A DNA stretch of 34,592 nucleotides. Origin: Alkalihalobacillus sp. CinArs1. Its GTDB lineage: Bacteria > Bacillota > Bacilli > Bacillales > Guptibacillaceae. The position numbers were made by a program, and so were the translations under genes. The stretch spans positions 1 to 34,592 of the forward strand of contig NZ_CANDOB010000011.1 of NCBI RefSeq assembly GCF_947387515.1, given 5' to 3'. Positions 1 to 9,059 of the stretch are shown here, in pieces. The notes beneath the pieces were generated by a model that ran no database searches, was not told the origin of the DNA, and saw only the letters and a program-made list of their open reading frames with translations. Positions within the stretch are counted from its first letter, which is position 1. Every line of letters starts with the position of its first letter.

Positions 1-2
1 TT

Positions 3-80
<78 letters not shown>

Positions 81-167
81 ACGATAGTATGAAATTAATG
101 GTGCACCTGCTTCTATATGCTGTGCACTGATTTCTTTCACAAATTATGTAACTTTGCGGAAAGAAAA

Positions 168-243
168 TGGTGAGCCATGAAGGACTCGAACCTTCGACCC
201 TCTGATTAAAAGTCAGATGCTCTACCAACTGAGCTAATGGCTC
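168..243 (-). tRNA. tRNA-Lys (anticodon TTT)
   Basis: A 76-nt minus-strand cloverleaf with a 7-bp acceptor stem (GAGCCAT with ATGGCTC), a D-arm, an anticodon loop CTTTTAA with anticodon TTT, a TTCGAGT T-loop and an encoded CCA at 168-170. It is the upstream member of a small tRNA cluster with the initiator tRNA-Met. I see no confident promoter of its own, so it may be reached from further upstream or from a weak promoter near 250-320. Confidence 0.96.
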
Positions 244-314
244 ATTAAAGGTTTCTTTAATGACGACAAGTTTTATATTATCACTGCTTTATGAAAAAAG
301 CAAGGATTCTTTAA

Positions 315-370
315 ATAAAAATAATAAAGGTGAAGATAACAGGTGATGCTGTTACCTTGTCTCACCTTTT
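315..370 (-). terminator. Terminator after the PilZ gene
   Basis: On the minus strand a two-part hairpin is formed: an outer stem AAAGGTGA (362-369) with TCACCTTT (326-333) and an inner stem GGTAACAG with CTGTTATC closing a six-base loop, followed by an AT-rich, T-rich stretch (315-325). It overlaps the last codons of the PilZ gene and separates it from the tRNA genes. Confidence 0.65.
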
Positions 371-792
371 TTCCTTAGTTTTTCTCTCATCATTTCACGG
401 ATTTCTTTCTTGCGCTTGTGACGATGAATCGCGAAACGATTAACTTCTTGGAAGACAAGGGAGGACTGTTTTTCTGTTTTTAGATAGAATTTTACACCAT
501 AGCTAAAGTTACCTCTCGTGTTAGGATCATCTGGGTTGTTTGCTTTTAGCCATAGGATTTCACCAGTTACCTTAAATAGTTCTTCGTTCAATTTCAACTC
601 AAACTCTAAGTCTATATGTTTCGCTAACTCAGGATCTGAAGAGAAGCCGATACCTTCAAGGCCGATGTCGTGAATATAAATTTTATGATTAAACTCTTTA
701 CTATCAGGTTCGTCACCATTCAATACCCTCATTTTTGCTGCGAGAGGTACGGAGAGTTGGTGCCGAAAGACTTGCCTTTTATCCCGGTTCAT
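352..792 (-). CDS. PilZ domain protein, possible c-di-GMP receptor
   Basis: A 146-residue soluble protein. PilZ domains bind the second messenger c-di-GMP through an RxxxR motif and a (D/N)xSxxG motif. Here R6-Q-V-F-R10 matches the first, and D42-I-G-L-E-G47 matches the second except that the serine is glycine. The C-terminus (about 125-146) is strongly basic. A longer reading frame exists, starting at 843, but the ATG at 792 has a good ribosome binding site (GAGGTGG) five bases upstream and starts just before the RxxxR motif, so I chose it. The gene lies downstream of purA and its terminator and ahead of the tRNA genes. No output domain is fused to it, so any effect would be through protein contacts. 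Binding of c-di-GMP is inferred from family membership; the glycine substitution leaves some doubt. Confidence 0.82.
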   Translation of the reverse strand: MNRDKRQVFRHQLSVPLAAKMRVLNGDEPDSKEFNHKIYIHDIGLEGIGFSSDPELAKHIDLEFELKLNEELFKVTGEILWLKANNPDDPNTRGNFSYGVKFYLKTEKQSSLVFQEVNRFAIHRHKRKKEIREMMREKLRKKGETR

Positions 793-883
793 TAAGCCCA
801 CCTCATAAAAAATAGGAAATTCTAACAATATCAATCTTATCATATAAAAATAAACCGTGCTTTTGTTTTATAGTAATAACGCC

Positions 884-915
884 TAAAAAAAAGCTGGCAG
901 TATAAACTGCCAGCT
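884..915 (-). terminator. purA terminator
   Basis: A perfect 9-bp inverted repeat AGCTGGCAG (892-900) and CTGCCAGCT (907-915) with a six-base loop, followed on the minus strand by eight T residues (884-891). It ends purA transcription. Confidence 0.92.
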
Positions 916-983
916 AAAAACCATAGTGTTTCGCTCCCTATAACGCAGGAGTTTGGATTCCTCTTGCTTTCCTGAGGACGAAC

Positions 984-2369
<1,386 letters not shown>

Positions 2370-2370
2370 C

Positions 2371-2414
2371 AAAACCGAACGATTTATCGTTGTTTACTTT
2401 TTATGTTCGTTATT
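2371..2414 (-). promoter_or_regulatory. Candidate PurR PurBox pair upstream of purA
   Basis: AAAACCGAACGAT (2371-2383, plus strand) matches the PurBox consensus AWWWCCGAACWWT at 12 of 13 positions. A second, weaker box in inverse orientation contains GTTCGT at 2405-2410. Both lie directly upstream of the -35 element, where PurR represses in Bacillus subtilis. The inverted CGAA cores are 26 bases apart rather than the 16-17 known in B. subtilis. Confidence 0.55.
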
Positions 2415-2450
2415 AGGGTTAATGTACCCATTTTTCTCCCAACTTATAAA

Positions 2451-2474
2451 AGAAAAAGCCCCTGATCGGGACTT
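2451..2474 (-). terminator. Terminator after dnaB
   Basis: On the minus strand a 7-bp stem AAGTCCC / GGGGCTT (one G-U pair) encloses the five-base loop GATCA and is followed by TTTTTCTTTT. It starts right after the dnaB stop codon and ends the yybS-gdpP-rplI-dnaB transcript. Confidence 0.75.
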
Positions 2475-2475
2475 A

Positions 2476-3837
2476 TTACGCACCTGGAGGAATGTCACTC
2501 TCATCGTGACGTCTCTCAAGATTAACGAATTTATTGAATTCCTTTACGAAAGCAAGTTCTACTGTTCCAACTGGTCCATTACGCTGCTTCGCAATAATGA
2601 TTTCGATGATATTCTTATTCTCTGATTCTTTATCATAGTAATCATCTCTGTATAGGAAAGCAACGATGTCGGCATCCTGCTCGATACTCCCTGATTCACG
2701 GATATCAGACATCATCGGACGTTTATCCTGTCTGGATTCTACGCCACGAGACAGCTGAGAAAGTGAAATAACAGGAACTTCAAGTTCCCTCGCGATTCCT
2801 TTTAGTGCACGAGATATCTCTGATACTTCCTGCTGACGGTTCTCGGTAGAGCCGTTACCTCTAATCAGCTGCATATAATCGATCAAGATCATGCCGAGTC
2901 CTTTTTCTTGCTTCAAACGTCGGCATTTTGACCGAATGTCTCCAACACGAATACCTGGTGTGTCATCGATATAAATACCTGCGTTCGATAAACTCCCCAT
3001 CGCCATCGTAAGCTTCTGCCAGTCATCACCTGTCAGAGCTCCAGTACGAAGACGCTGTGCATCGATGTTTCCTTCCGCACAAAGCATACGCATTACGAGC
3101 TGTTCTGCACCCATCTCCAGACTGAAGATCGCTACGTTCTCATCTGTTTTCGTTGCTACGTTTTGGGCGATATTCAAAGCGAAAGCCGTCTTACCTACTG
3201 AAGGACGTGCAGCCACGATGATCAAATCGTTTCGCTGAAATCCTGCAGTCATGCGATCTAGCTCTGAGAAGCCCGTAGGTATACCAGTAATGTCTCCCGT
3301 GTTGTTTTGGAGCATTTCGATATTATCATATGCATCGACAAGAACGTCTTTAATGGAAATAAACGCACCGGTGTTCTTGCGTTGTGATACTTCCATAATG
3401 GATTTTTCTGCTTCTGATAGAAGGTTCTCTATTTCATTTTCCTTCGCATAACCGTCTGAAGCAATATCAGTTGCCGCTCTGATCAAACGTCTTAAGATCG
3501 ATTTCTCTTCTACGATCTTTGAATAGTATTCAACGTTTGCAGCAGTTGGCACCGAATTAGCCAAATCACTTAAATAAGAGACACCGCCAATTTCCTCAAG
3601 GAGTTTTCGATCTTGAAGCTCAGAAGTTACCGTTACAAGATCAACCGGTTCCCCTTTCTCGGATAGCTCGATCATGACAGAAAAGATCTTCTGATGTGCC
3701 GCACGATAAAAATCTTCTGGTTGGAGAACCTCAGTAGCGGTCGTTAATGCGTCTGTCTCTAAAAACACCGCCCCTATAACGGCCTGTTCTGCTTCTATAT
3801 TTTGAGGTGGCGTACGATCAGCAAATAAATCACTCAT
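2476..3837 (-). CDS. dnaB: Replicative DNA helicase DnaB (DnaC in Bacillus subtilis)
   Basis: The ring-shaped helicase that unwinds DNA ahead of the fork and recruits primase. The 453-residue product has the N-terminal DnaB domain (about 8-110), a linker, and a RecA-like motor domain with Walker A RPSVGKT at 211-217 and Walker B MILIDYMQLI at about 316-325. An arginine-finger region (DIRESGSIEQDAD) lies downstream. The length is normal for the family. The ATG at 3837 is preceded by CAGGGGG eight bases upstream. It is the last gene of a minus-strand cluster after rplI, with only a 47-base gap and no promoter visible between them, so it is probably cotranscribed with rplI and gdpP. Bacillus names this gene dnaC; dnaB in that genus refers to an unrelated loader. 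Confidence 0.98.
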   Translation of the reverse strand: MSDLFADRTPPQNIEAEQAVIGAVFLETDALTTATEVLQPEDFYRAAHQKIFSVMIELSEKGEPVDLVTVTSELQDRKLLEEIGGVSYLSDLANSVPTAANVEYYSKIVEEKSILRRLIRAATDIASDGYAKENEIENLLSEAEKSIMEVSQRKNTGAFISIKDVLVDAYDNIEMLQNNTGDITGIPTGFSELDRMTAGFQRNDLIIVAARPSVGKTAFALNIAQNVATKTDENVAIFSLEMGAEQLVMRMLCAEGNIDAQRLRTGALTGDDWQKLTMAMGSLSNAGIYIDDTPGIRVGDIRSKCRRLKQEKGLGMILIDYMQLIRGNGSTENRQQEVSEISRALKGIARELEVPVISLSQLSRGVESRQDKRPMMSDIRESGSIEQDADIVAFLYRDDYYDKESENKNIIEIIIAKQRNGPVGTVELAFVKEFNKFVNLERRHDESDIPPGA

Positions 3838-3884
3838 GTTGTTTTCCCCCTGAGCATTTCGCTTTTTCCACCCGTTAACACCTA

Positions 3885-4331
3885 TTATTGCTCAACGACA
3901 TGAACTTTAACTGTAGCAGTCACATCCTGATGCAATTTGATGGGTACATTTGTGTAACCAAGTGAACGGATTGGTTCATCTAGTTCGATCTTTCTTTTAT
4001 CAATTTTGATGTCATGATGCTTCTTAAGATCCTCAGCGATGTTCTTACTAGTGATCGATCCGAATAAGCGGCCACCTTCACCAGATTTCGTTGAAATTTC
4101 AACCTCGAGGTTTTCGATTGTTTCTTTAAGAGCCTTCGCTTCATCTAGTTCTTCTTGTGCTTTCTTTTCATCGCTGCGCTGCTTCGCTTTTAACTGCTTC
4201 ATATTTGCATTATTCGCTTCAACAGCAAGATTATTCTTTAAAAGATGGTTACGAGCATAGCCATCTGCTACATTTTTTACTTCACCTTTTTTACCTTTAC
4301 CTTTTACATCTTCTAAAAATATTACTTTCAT
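3885..4331 (-). CDS. rplI: Ribosomal protein L9
   Basis: A 148-residue 50S subunit protein that binds 23S rRNA with its N-terminal domain and reaches towards the next ribosome with its C-terminal domain. The signature N-terminus [18 protein letters not shown] with the [12 protein letters not shown] motif is clear. A lysine- and glutamate-rich connecting helix spans about 40-75 and the C-terminal domain contains GRLFGSIT. Its ATG overlaps the stop codon of gdpP (ATGA), indicating translational coupling; a GGGGGAG ribosome binding site lies inside the end of gdpP. Confidence 0.98.
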   Translation of the reverse strand: MKVIFLEDVKGKGKKGEVKNVADGYARNHLLKNNLAVEANNANMKQLKAKQRSDEKKAQEELDEAKALKETIENLEVEISTKSGEGGRLFGSITSKNIAEDLKKHHDIKIDKRKIELDEPIRSLGYTNVPIKLHQDVTATVKVHVVEQ

Positions 4332-6304
4332 GACTCTTCGTCTCCCCCTTCTAGATAGTCATCTACGACTTCTTTAAGCATACTTTCTGCTTCTTCTACT
4401 GTATTTACATCTAGCTGCGTGGCGGCATTTGTTAAATGGCCTCCACCTTCTAGACCTTCCATGATGATTTGAACGTTTACTTCACCAAGAGATCTTGCAC
4501 TTATGCTTACTTTACCATCATCTCGCTTTGAAATGACAAAGGATGCAATAACGCCGCTCATAGAAAGCAACGTATCAGCAGCCTGCGCGATCATGACCTG
4601 GTCATACGTCTTATCATTTTCACCGAGTGCAATGGCGATTCCGTTACGATAGATGTTTGACTTTTCGATAATACGCGCTCGACGAATATATTGAGCGATG
4701 TCTTCTCGAAGAAATTCTTGCACTAGAACCGTATCCGCACCGTGTGCTCGTAAATAAGAAGCAGCATCAAACGTTCTTGAGCCAGTTCTAAGCGTGAAAC
4801 TTTTTGTATCGACGATGATTCCAGCTAACAATGCTGTCGCTTCTAATATGTCCATTTTAAGACGCTTTGGCTGATATTCAAAGAGTTCCGTTACAAGCTC
4901 GGCAGTTGAGGAAGCATACGGCTCCATATAGACGAGAACGGGATCTTCAATAAATTCTTCCCCTCGTCTATGATGGTCGATCACAACTACGCGATCAAGC
5001 TTTTGAAGAAGTTTTTCTTCCATGACGAGTGAAGGTTTATGTGTATCGACCACCACGAGAAGCGTGTTCGATGTTGCCTTCTCAAGTGCCTCTTCAGGAT
5101 CCTGAAACCGAGCCCAAAGTTGCTCGTTTTGCTGTATTTCTTCGATTAGCCTCGATACACCACTCGTTTTTTGATTTTGATCAAAAACGATATTTCCTTC
5201 TTTCCCGTTCGCCTGAGCGACTTTCAAAATACCGATCGACGCTCCGATCGAATCCATATCAGGGTTTTTATGCCCCATTATAATAACCTGATCACTATCT
5301 AAGACCAATTCTCGAAGAGCGTGAGAAATAACACGCGCTCGAACCCTCGTTCTTTTCTCGATCGGATTTGTTTTCCCACCATAAAACTTAACCTTACCGC
5401 TCGTTTGTTTAATCGCGACTTGATCACCGCCACGGCCAAGCGCTAAATCTAAACTAGATTGTGCTAGCTGTCCTAGCTCTGTTAACGTGCTATGACCGCT
5501 GCCGATTCCTATACTTAGCGTTATATGAATATTTTCCTTCGACGTGACGTCACGAACTTCATCAAGAATAGAAAACTTATTCTTCTCTAGTTCTTGAAGG
5601 ATTTTTTGGTTAAGGACTGCAAAAAACTTTTCTGAAGAACTACGTTTAAGAAAAACGCCATGTTCATCGGCCCATTTATTTAAAATCGACGTGACAGCAC
5701 TATTTAAATTACTACGTACTTCATCGCCTAAACCTTGAGTTACCTCTTCATAATTATCGAGATAAATAATCCCTACTACGGTTTTTTCCTCATTGTACCT
5801 TCGTTTGATATCGATCTTCTCAGTCACATCAAAGAAATAAAGTAGACGTTCTTCCTGTTTGAAGTAAGTTTTATACTTGCGTTCATTGATGGTCAAGATT
5901 TCATCCTCTGCTTCAGACTTAAGAAACGGGATGATTTTTTCTGAAATCTCATTTAACGAAAGACCGATCAGAGGCTCCTGCTTCGTTACGGTAGGCATGT
6001 AAGGATTTGTCCATTCGATGTGGTAATCCTCATCATACAACAATATACCGATCGGCATCTCCATCAATGCCTCATCGCCCACCTTTTTCACACGATGCGA
6101 AAGTGTGGAGACATAGTCGCGTAGAGCTTCCTGAAAATTCGATTCAGCACGGATCGCTAAATAAACGAGGAGCGTTGTCACAATGACGCTTACAATTCCA
6201 ATTATCCAGTTGTAATAAGTAATAATGCCGATAAAAAGGATGGAAATGACGAACAAGGCTACCACATGATAACCATGCCACCGTTTCGTTAAAAACTTTG
6301 GCAT
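4328..6304 (-). CDS. gdpP: Cyclic-di-AMP phosphodiesterase GdpP
   Basis: A 658-residue membrane enzyme that hydrolyses c-di-AMP to pApA and so influences potassium balance and cell wall stress responses. Two transmembrane helices (about 14-30 and 33-51) are followed by a PAS-like domain (about 80-150), a degenerate GGDEF domain (about 173-300, RGGDQ in place of GGDEF at 291-295) and a DHH/DHHA1 phosphodiesterase domain. Its metal ligands are visible in GHKNPDMDS (344-352), D420 and DHH (443-445), and the GGGH motif lies near the C-terminus. The start at 6304 has TAGGAG upstream. It lies between yybS and rplI; the order yybS-gdpP-rplI-dnaB is common in Bacillales. All catalytic residues appear intact. 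Confidence 0.97.
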   Translation of the reverse strand: MPKFLTKRWHGYHVVALFVISILFIGIITYYNWIIGIVSVIVTTLLVYLAIRAESNFQEALRDYVSTLSHRVKKVGDEALMEMPIGILLYDEDYHIEWTNPYMPTVTKQEPLIGLSLNEISEKIIPFLKSEAEDEILTINERKYKTYFKQEERLLYFFDVTEKIDIKRRYNEEKTVVGIIYLDNYEEVTQGLGDEVRSNLNSAVTSILNKWADEHGVFLKRSSSEKFFAVLNQKILQELEKNKFSILDEVRDVTSKENIHITLSIGIGSGHSTLTELGQLAQSSLDLALGRGGDQVAIKQTSGKVKFYGGKTNPIEKRTRVRARVISHALRELVLDSDQVIIMGHKNPDMDSIGASIGILKVAQANGKEGNIVFDQNQKTSGVSRLIEEIQQNEQLWARFQDPEEALEKATSNTLLVVVDTHKPSLVMEEKLLQKLDRVVVIDHHRRGEEFIEDPVLVYMEPYASSTAELVTELFEYQPKRLKMDILEATALLAGIIVDTKSFTLRTGSRTFDAASYLRAHGADTVLVQEFLREDIAQYIRRARIIEKSNIYRNGIAIALGENDKTYDQVMIAQAADTLLSMSGVIASFVISKRDDGKVSISARSLGEVNVQIIMEGLEGGGHLTNAATQLDVNTVEEAESMLKEVVDDYLEGGDEES

Positions 6305-6319
6305 ATTTTCAGCTCCTAC

Positions 6320-7246
6320 CTATGATTTCATTCTCCTTCGCAGTTCAAAACCTAGATCGATGATTCCAATGATAACAACAAGTGACGATAGTGCGAAGCC
6401 AAGAAATGTGAAAAGTATCGGCACCGCGATCGGCCAACCTTTTTTGTGGCTGTAAAAGTATATAACTGCTAGTCCTTGCACAAAAATTAACGCATTCAAT
6501 ACTGAATAGACATTAATAGAAGCTACATAAGCAGCAGAACCTTCTTCTAAACCAACCATCATTAGAATGGTAACAACTAAATAATACCATAAAAAACTCT
6601 TAGGAAATGCCCATTCTCGAATCGGTTTAAACACCGGAGGTTGAAATCCTCCTACCCTCTTCAAGACAGGAATAGAAATAAGTTGTGAGACTAAAGCCAT
6701 CAAAACACCTAAAATAACAAGGAGAGTAGGAACCAAATATCTGATGATCTCGATTTGCTCAAACATCATATCGAACTGCTCAGTATTTTGCCCTAATGCT
6801 TCACTTATTGATTCAGCCTGTTTAAATGACTGGTTTAGCATTGAGATCGCTAAATCGATTGGGTTCTCACCTATCAGTAGTATACTTCCGATAAAAAGGA
6901 TTAGCATCGTAATCACATAACTGATCCCACTACCGATCAAAACAGTAAGCGCAGATTTACGTTTCTCATACAGATAACCAGCTGTTAAGCCCCCTACTCC
7001 AAATGGAAACGAGGCGGCGAGGGATGGAAATCCAGCGATGATTAACCCTAATACAGTGGCAACACCCCACATCACAAATCCACTGCCAAGACCATTTCGT
7101 ACAACCATCAAAATAAAAGGAATAGGCAAGACCCAGAACGTAATGGATCCAAGAATCGGAACGAACGTTGTGATTAAAAATAATACAGCAAATACAGCTG
7201 CTAGCGCAGCTCCTTCCACTAATTGCTTCACGGTTTGATTTTTCAA
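6320..7246 (-). CDS. yybS: YybS family membrane protein (DUF2232)
   Basis: A 308-residue polytopic membrane protein with about eight hydrophobic segments, an N-terminus MKNQTVKQLVEGAALAAVF typical of YybS, and a basic C-terminal tail (LRRRMKS). The DUF2232 family resembles the membrane subunits of ECF-type transporters, but no substrate is known. The start is TTG at 7246, with AAGGAAGG nine bases upstream; there is no better ATG. It heads the cluster with gdpP (15-base gap), rplI and dnaB. The link to c-di-AMP breakdown is only positional. Confidence 0.85.
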   Translation of the reverse strand: MKNQTVKQLVEGAALAAVFAVLFLITTFVPILGSITFWVLPIPFILMVVRNGLGSGFVMWGVATVLGLIIAGFPSLAASFPFGVGGLTAGYLYEKRKSALTVLIGSGISYVITMLILFIGSILLIGENPIDLAISMLNQSFKQAESISEALGQNTEQFDMMFEQIEIIRYLVPTLLVILGVLMALVSQLISIPVLKRVGGFQPPVFKPIREWAFPKSFLWYYLVVTILMMVGLEEGSAAYVASINVYSVLNALIFVQGLAVIYFYSHKKGWPIAVPILFTFLGFALSSLVVIIGIIDLGFELRRRMKS

Positions 7247-7294
7247 GTTTTTAGACCTTCCTTATATCTAATAAAAAACGGGTCGAAATCCCCT

Positions 7295-7329
7295 TACTAT
7301 ATTGTAAGAATTTCTGCCCGCAACAGCAA
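7295..7329 (-). promoter_or_regulatory. Sigma-A promoter for yybS-gdpP-rplI-dnaB
   Basis: On the minus strand, -35 TTGCTG (7324-7329) and -10 TACAAT (7301-7306) are exactly 17 bases apart, giving a predicted start near 7295, about 50 bases before the yybS TTG. Based on consensus match only. Confidence 0.65.
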
Positions 7330-7355
7330 ATTTTTCATTTATAAATAAACTAACA

Positions 7356-7384
7356 TATAAAAAAGGCTGTTACCACAACAGCCT
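7356..7384 (-). terminator. Terminator after the HPr-like gene
   Basis: A perfect 8-bp stem AGGCTGTT (7364-7371) and AACAGCCT (7377-7384) with a five-base loop, followed on the minus strand by six T residues then AT-rich sequence. It lies just past the stop codon at 7393. Confidence 0.9.
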
Positions 7385-7392
7385 GGTCTCAC

Positions 7393-7686
7393 CTACATGA
7401 ATGAAAGAGGTTGATCTGTAGCACCCTTTGTTTCACTCTTCAGCAATTCACTCAACGTCTGAGTTGCACTCATTGCATCACGCCCTTCAGCGATTAAAAG
7501 GATCGTATCCTCCTCATTGACCATCAGATTGAAAGCGATGACGCTCGTAAGACTTTTTCCGTTTATGCTATGTCCATCGTGATAGAGAGTGATATGGCTG
7601 CTAAACGATTTTGCCTGTTTCACAAACGAAATGAGCGCGTTCATACTATGCTGTTTATGTACTGTTAATTTTGTAGTTTCCATCAT
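7393..7686 (-). CDS. HPr-like protein lacking the active-site histidine
   Basis: A 97-residue protein with the length and overall pattern of the HPr phosphocarrier fold. The best anchors are G-K-S45-L, equivalent to K-S46 of HPr (the regulatory serine), and the closing helix SATQTLSELLKSE, which resembles the HPr C-terminal helix. The catalytic loop, GIHARP in HPr, reads KQHSMNA here. It is two residues shorter, the position of His15 is occupied by Ser14 (His13 adjacent), and Arg17 by Asn16. Phosphotransfer of the usual PTS kind is therefore unlikely, and a regulatory role like that of Crh, which also lacks His15, is possible. I start at the ATG at 7686, with AAGGGGG eight bases upstream; a second ATG follows directly. 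It is a single gene between rpsR and yybS. The family call is from pattern reading and moderately sure. Confidence 0.7.
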   Translation of the reverse strand: MMETTKLTVHKQHSMNALISFVKQAKSFSSHITLYHDGHSINGKSLTSVIAFNLMVNEEDTILLIAEGRDAMSATQTLSELLKSETKGATDQPLSFM

Positions 7687-7771
7687 TGGTATATCCCCCT
7701 TACAAGCGATTGTAAAGAACATATACCTTTTTCCAAGTAACGTTAAACCACCTTGCTTTTTCCAATATAAA

Positions 7772-7803
7772 GAAAAAAGACAGCAAGATCAAATCCTGCT
7801 GTC
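7772..7803 (-). terminator. Terminator of the rpsF-ssb-rpsR operon
   Basis: An 11-bp stem on the minus strand, GACAGCAGGAT paired with ATCTTGCTGTC (one G-U pair), three-base loop TTG, followed by TTTTTTC. It lies 15 bases after the rpsR stop codon. Confidence 0.92.
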
Positions 7804-7817
7804 TCTTCCTTATCAAG

Positions 7818-8054
7818 TTACTCTCCTACTACGTAAGGGAGTAGTGCCATTTGACGAGCACGTTTAACCGCACGAGTCAATTGACGCTGATATTTAGCGC
7901 TAGTACCTGTTACACGACGTGGAAGAATCTTTCCACGCTCAGATACGAAACGCTTAAGAAGATCTACATCTTTATAGTCGATGTAAGTGATTTTATTTAC
8001 TGTGAAGAAACAAACCTTTTTACGACGACCTCTACGTCCACCTGGTCTTGCCAT
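7818..8054 (-). CDS. rpsR: Ribosomal protein S18
   Basis: A 78-residue 30S protein that binds as a heterodimer with S6 to the central domain of 16S rRNA. The sequence shows the basic N-terminus with [13 protein letters not shown], the [12 protein letters not shown] segment and [19 protein letters not shown], all diagnostic. The ATG at 8054 follows GGAGGTACTAACC. It is the last gene of the rpsF-ssb-rpsR operon and is followed directly by a strong terminator. The motif C-F-F near residue 15 is a remnant of the zinc-binding form; the other cysteines are not present. Confidence 0.98.
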   Translation of the reverse strand: MARPGGRRGRRKKVCFFTVNKITYIDYKDVDLLKRFVSERGKILPRRVTGTSAKYQRQLTRAVKRARQMALLPYVVGE

Positions 8055-8115
8055 GGTTAGTACCTCCTTTGCTTTTAAATTTGTTCTCTGTTTTCACCGC
8101 TCGAAACAGAGAGTA

Positions 8116-8616
8116 TTAGAACGGCAAGTCATCATCCGAAATATCGATCGGCTTGCCATCGCTCGCAAACGGATCATCTCCAAAGTTGGACTGATTCCGA
8201 TTGTTGTTGCGATCTTGGTTCTGATTTCCGTAACCGCCGCTATCTCTGTTTGGAGAGCCGCCACCGTAGTTGCCGCCTCCGCCGCCCTGGCTTGCGCCTT
8301 TTGGCTCGAGAAATTGGACACTTTCAGCCATCACTTCTGTCACAAACACACGCTGTCCCTGGCTGTTATCATAAGAACGAGTTTGAACTCGTCCATCTAC
8401 ACCAGCAAGGCTGCCTTTTTTCAAGAAATTGGCTGCGTTTTCTGCCTGTCTGCGCCATACAACAATGTTGATAAAATCTGCTTCACGGTCTCCCTGCTGG
8501 TTCGTAAACGGACGATTCACTGCAAGAGTGAAGTTCGCAACCGCTACGCCGCTTGGGGTATAACGCAATTCAGGGTCTTTTGTTAAACGTCCAACTAATA
8601 CGACGCGATTCAGCAT
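8116..8616 (-). CDS. ssb: Single-stranded DNA-binding protein SSB
   Basis: A 166-residue protein that coats single-stranded DNA in replication, repair and recombination. An OB-fold domain (about 1-105) begins [20 protein letters not shown]. It is followed by a flexible glycine-, asparagine- and glutamine-rich linker (about 112-150) and the conserved acidic tip DDDLPF used to recruit partner proteins. The ATG at 8616 follows GGAGGGG. It lies between rpsF (26-base gap) and rpsR (61-base gap) in a three-gene operon. Codon and base use match the neighbours; this is the essential chromosomal SSB (SsbA type). Confidence 0.98.
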   Translation of the reverse strand: MLNRVVLVGRLTKDPELRYTPSGVAVANFTLAVNRPFTNQQGDREADFINIVVWRRQAENAANFLKKGSLAGVDGRVQTRSYDNSQGQRVFVTEVMAESVQFLEPKGASQGGGGGNYGGGSPNRDSGGYGNQNQDRNNNRNQSNFGDDPFASDGKPIDISDDDLPF

Positions 8617-8642
8617 CAGAACCCCTCCTATTTATAAAACAA

Positions 8643-8939
8643 TTACTTTTTAGCTTCTTCAAGGTTAAGTGTCATGAAACGAAGAACATCGTCGTTGATT
8701 TTCATCAAACGGCTGAACTCGTTGATCGCTTCGATATCACTGTTGATGTCAAGAACAATGTAGATCCCGCTGTTGAAATCGTTGATTTCGTAAGCAAGAC
8801 GCTTTTTGCCCATTTGCTTGACTTCATTAATTTCCGCACCGTTATCAGTAAGGATTCCGTTGAAACGCTCGATAAGAGCTTTCTGTGCATCCTCTTCGAT
8901 ATTTGGACGGATAATGTACATAATTTCGTAGTTACGCAT
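8643..8939 (-). CDS. rpsF: Ribosomal protein S6
   Basis: A 98-residue 30S subunit protein, partner of S18. The N-terminus [16 protein letters not shown] and the segment [19 protein letters not shown] are diagnostic. The reading frame is open three codons further upstream, but the ATG at 8939 has a near-perfect AAAGGAGGTG site and matches the family. It is the first gene of the operon with ssb and rpsR. Its 5' leader contains a structured element resembling the S6:S18 autoregulatory motif, in which the outer stem would include the ribosome binding site; this suggests feedback control of the operon by the S6-S18 dimer. Confidence 0.98.
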   Translation of the reverse strand: MRNYEIMYIIRPNIEEDAQKALIERFNGILTDNGAEINEVKQMGKKRLAYEINDFNSGIYIVLDINSDIEAINEFSRLMKINDDVLRFMTLNLEEAKK

Positions 8940-8948
8940 TCCGTTCAC

Positions 8949-8987
8949 CTCCTTTTGGTCTAACGGCTCTTAAATAAGAGCAAGGAG
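8949..8987 (-). promoter_or_regulatory. Candidate S6:S18-binding leader motif
   Basis: On the minus strand an outer stem CTCCTT (8982-8987) pairs with AAGGAG (8949-8954), the latter being the rpsF ribosome binding site. Inside it is a hairpin GCTCTT / AAGAGC (8976-8981 with 8966-8971) followed on its 3' side by CCG and an unpaired stretch. A hairpin with an adjacent CCG bulge inside a closing stem is the described architecture of the S6:S18 mRNA motif. Seen by pairing; the protein binding is inferred. Confidence 0.6.
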
Positions 8988-9012
8988 TAAGTATACAAAG
9001 ATAATTACTCAC

Positions 9013-9049
9013 AGCTTTAGATTATAACAAAACGAACCTATATTAGCAA
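9013..9049 (-). promoter_or_regulatory. Sigma-A promoter of rpsF-ssb-rpsR
   Basis: On the minus strand, -35 TTGCTA (9044-9049), a 17-base spacer and a perfect -10 TATAAT (9021-9026). The -35 lies about ten bases beyond the ychF stop codon, and there is no terminator between them, so ychF transcripts could also read into the operon. Confidence 0.85.
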
Positions 9050-9059
9050 GGTTTATTCA

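Noticed and set aside
291-303. Repeat GCTTTATG-AAAAAAGC near the tRNA-Lys gene as a terminator
   Set aside because: The stem is short (about five pairs) and lies upstream of the minus-strand tRNA genes, so it does not fit a terminator for either tRNA or for the PilZ gene.
7987-8586. A 199-codon plus-strand open frame across ssb and rpsR
   Set aside because: It is antisense to two clear genes (SSB and S18), has no ribosome binding site and its product resembles nothing; it is a shadow of the opposite strand.
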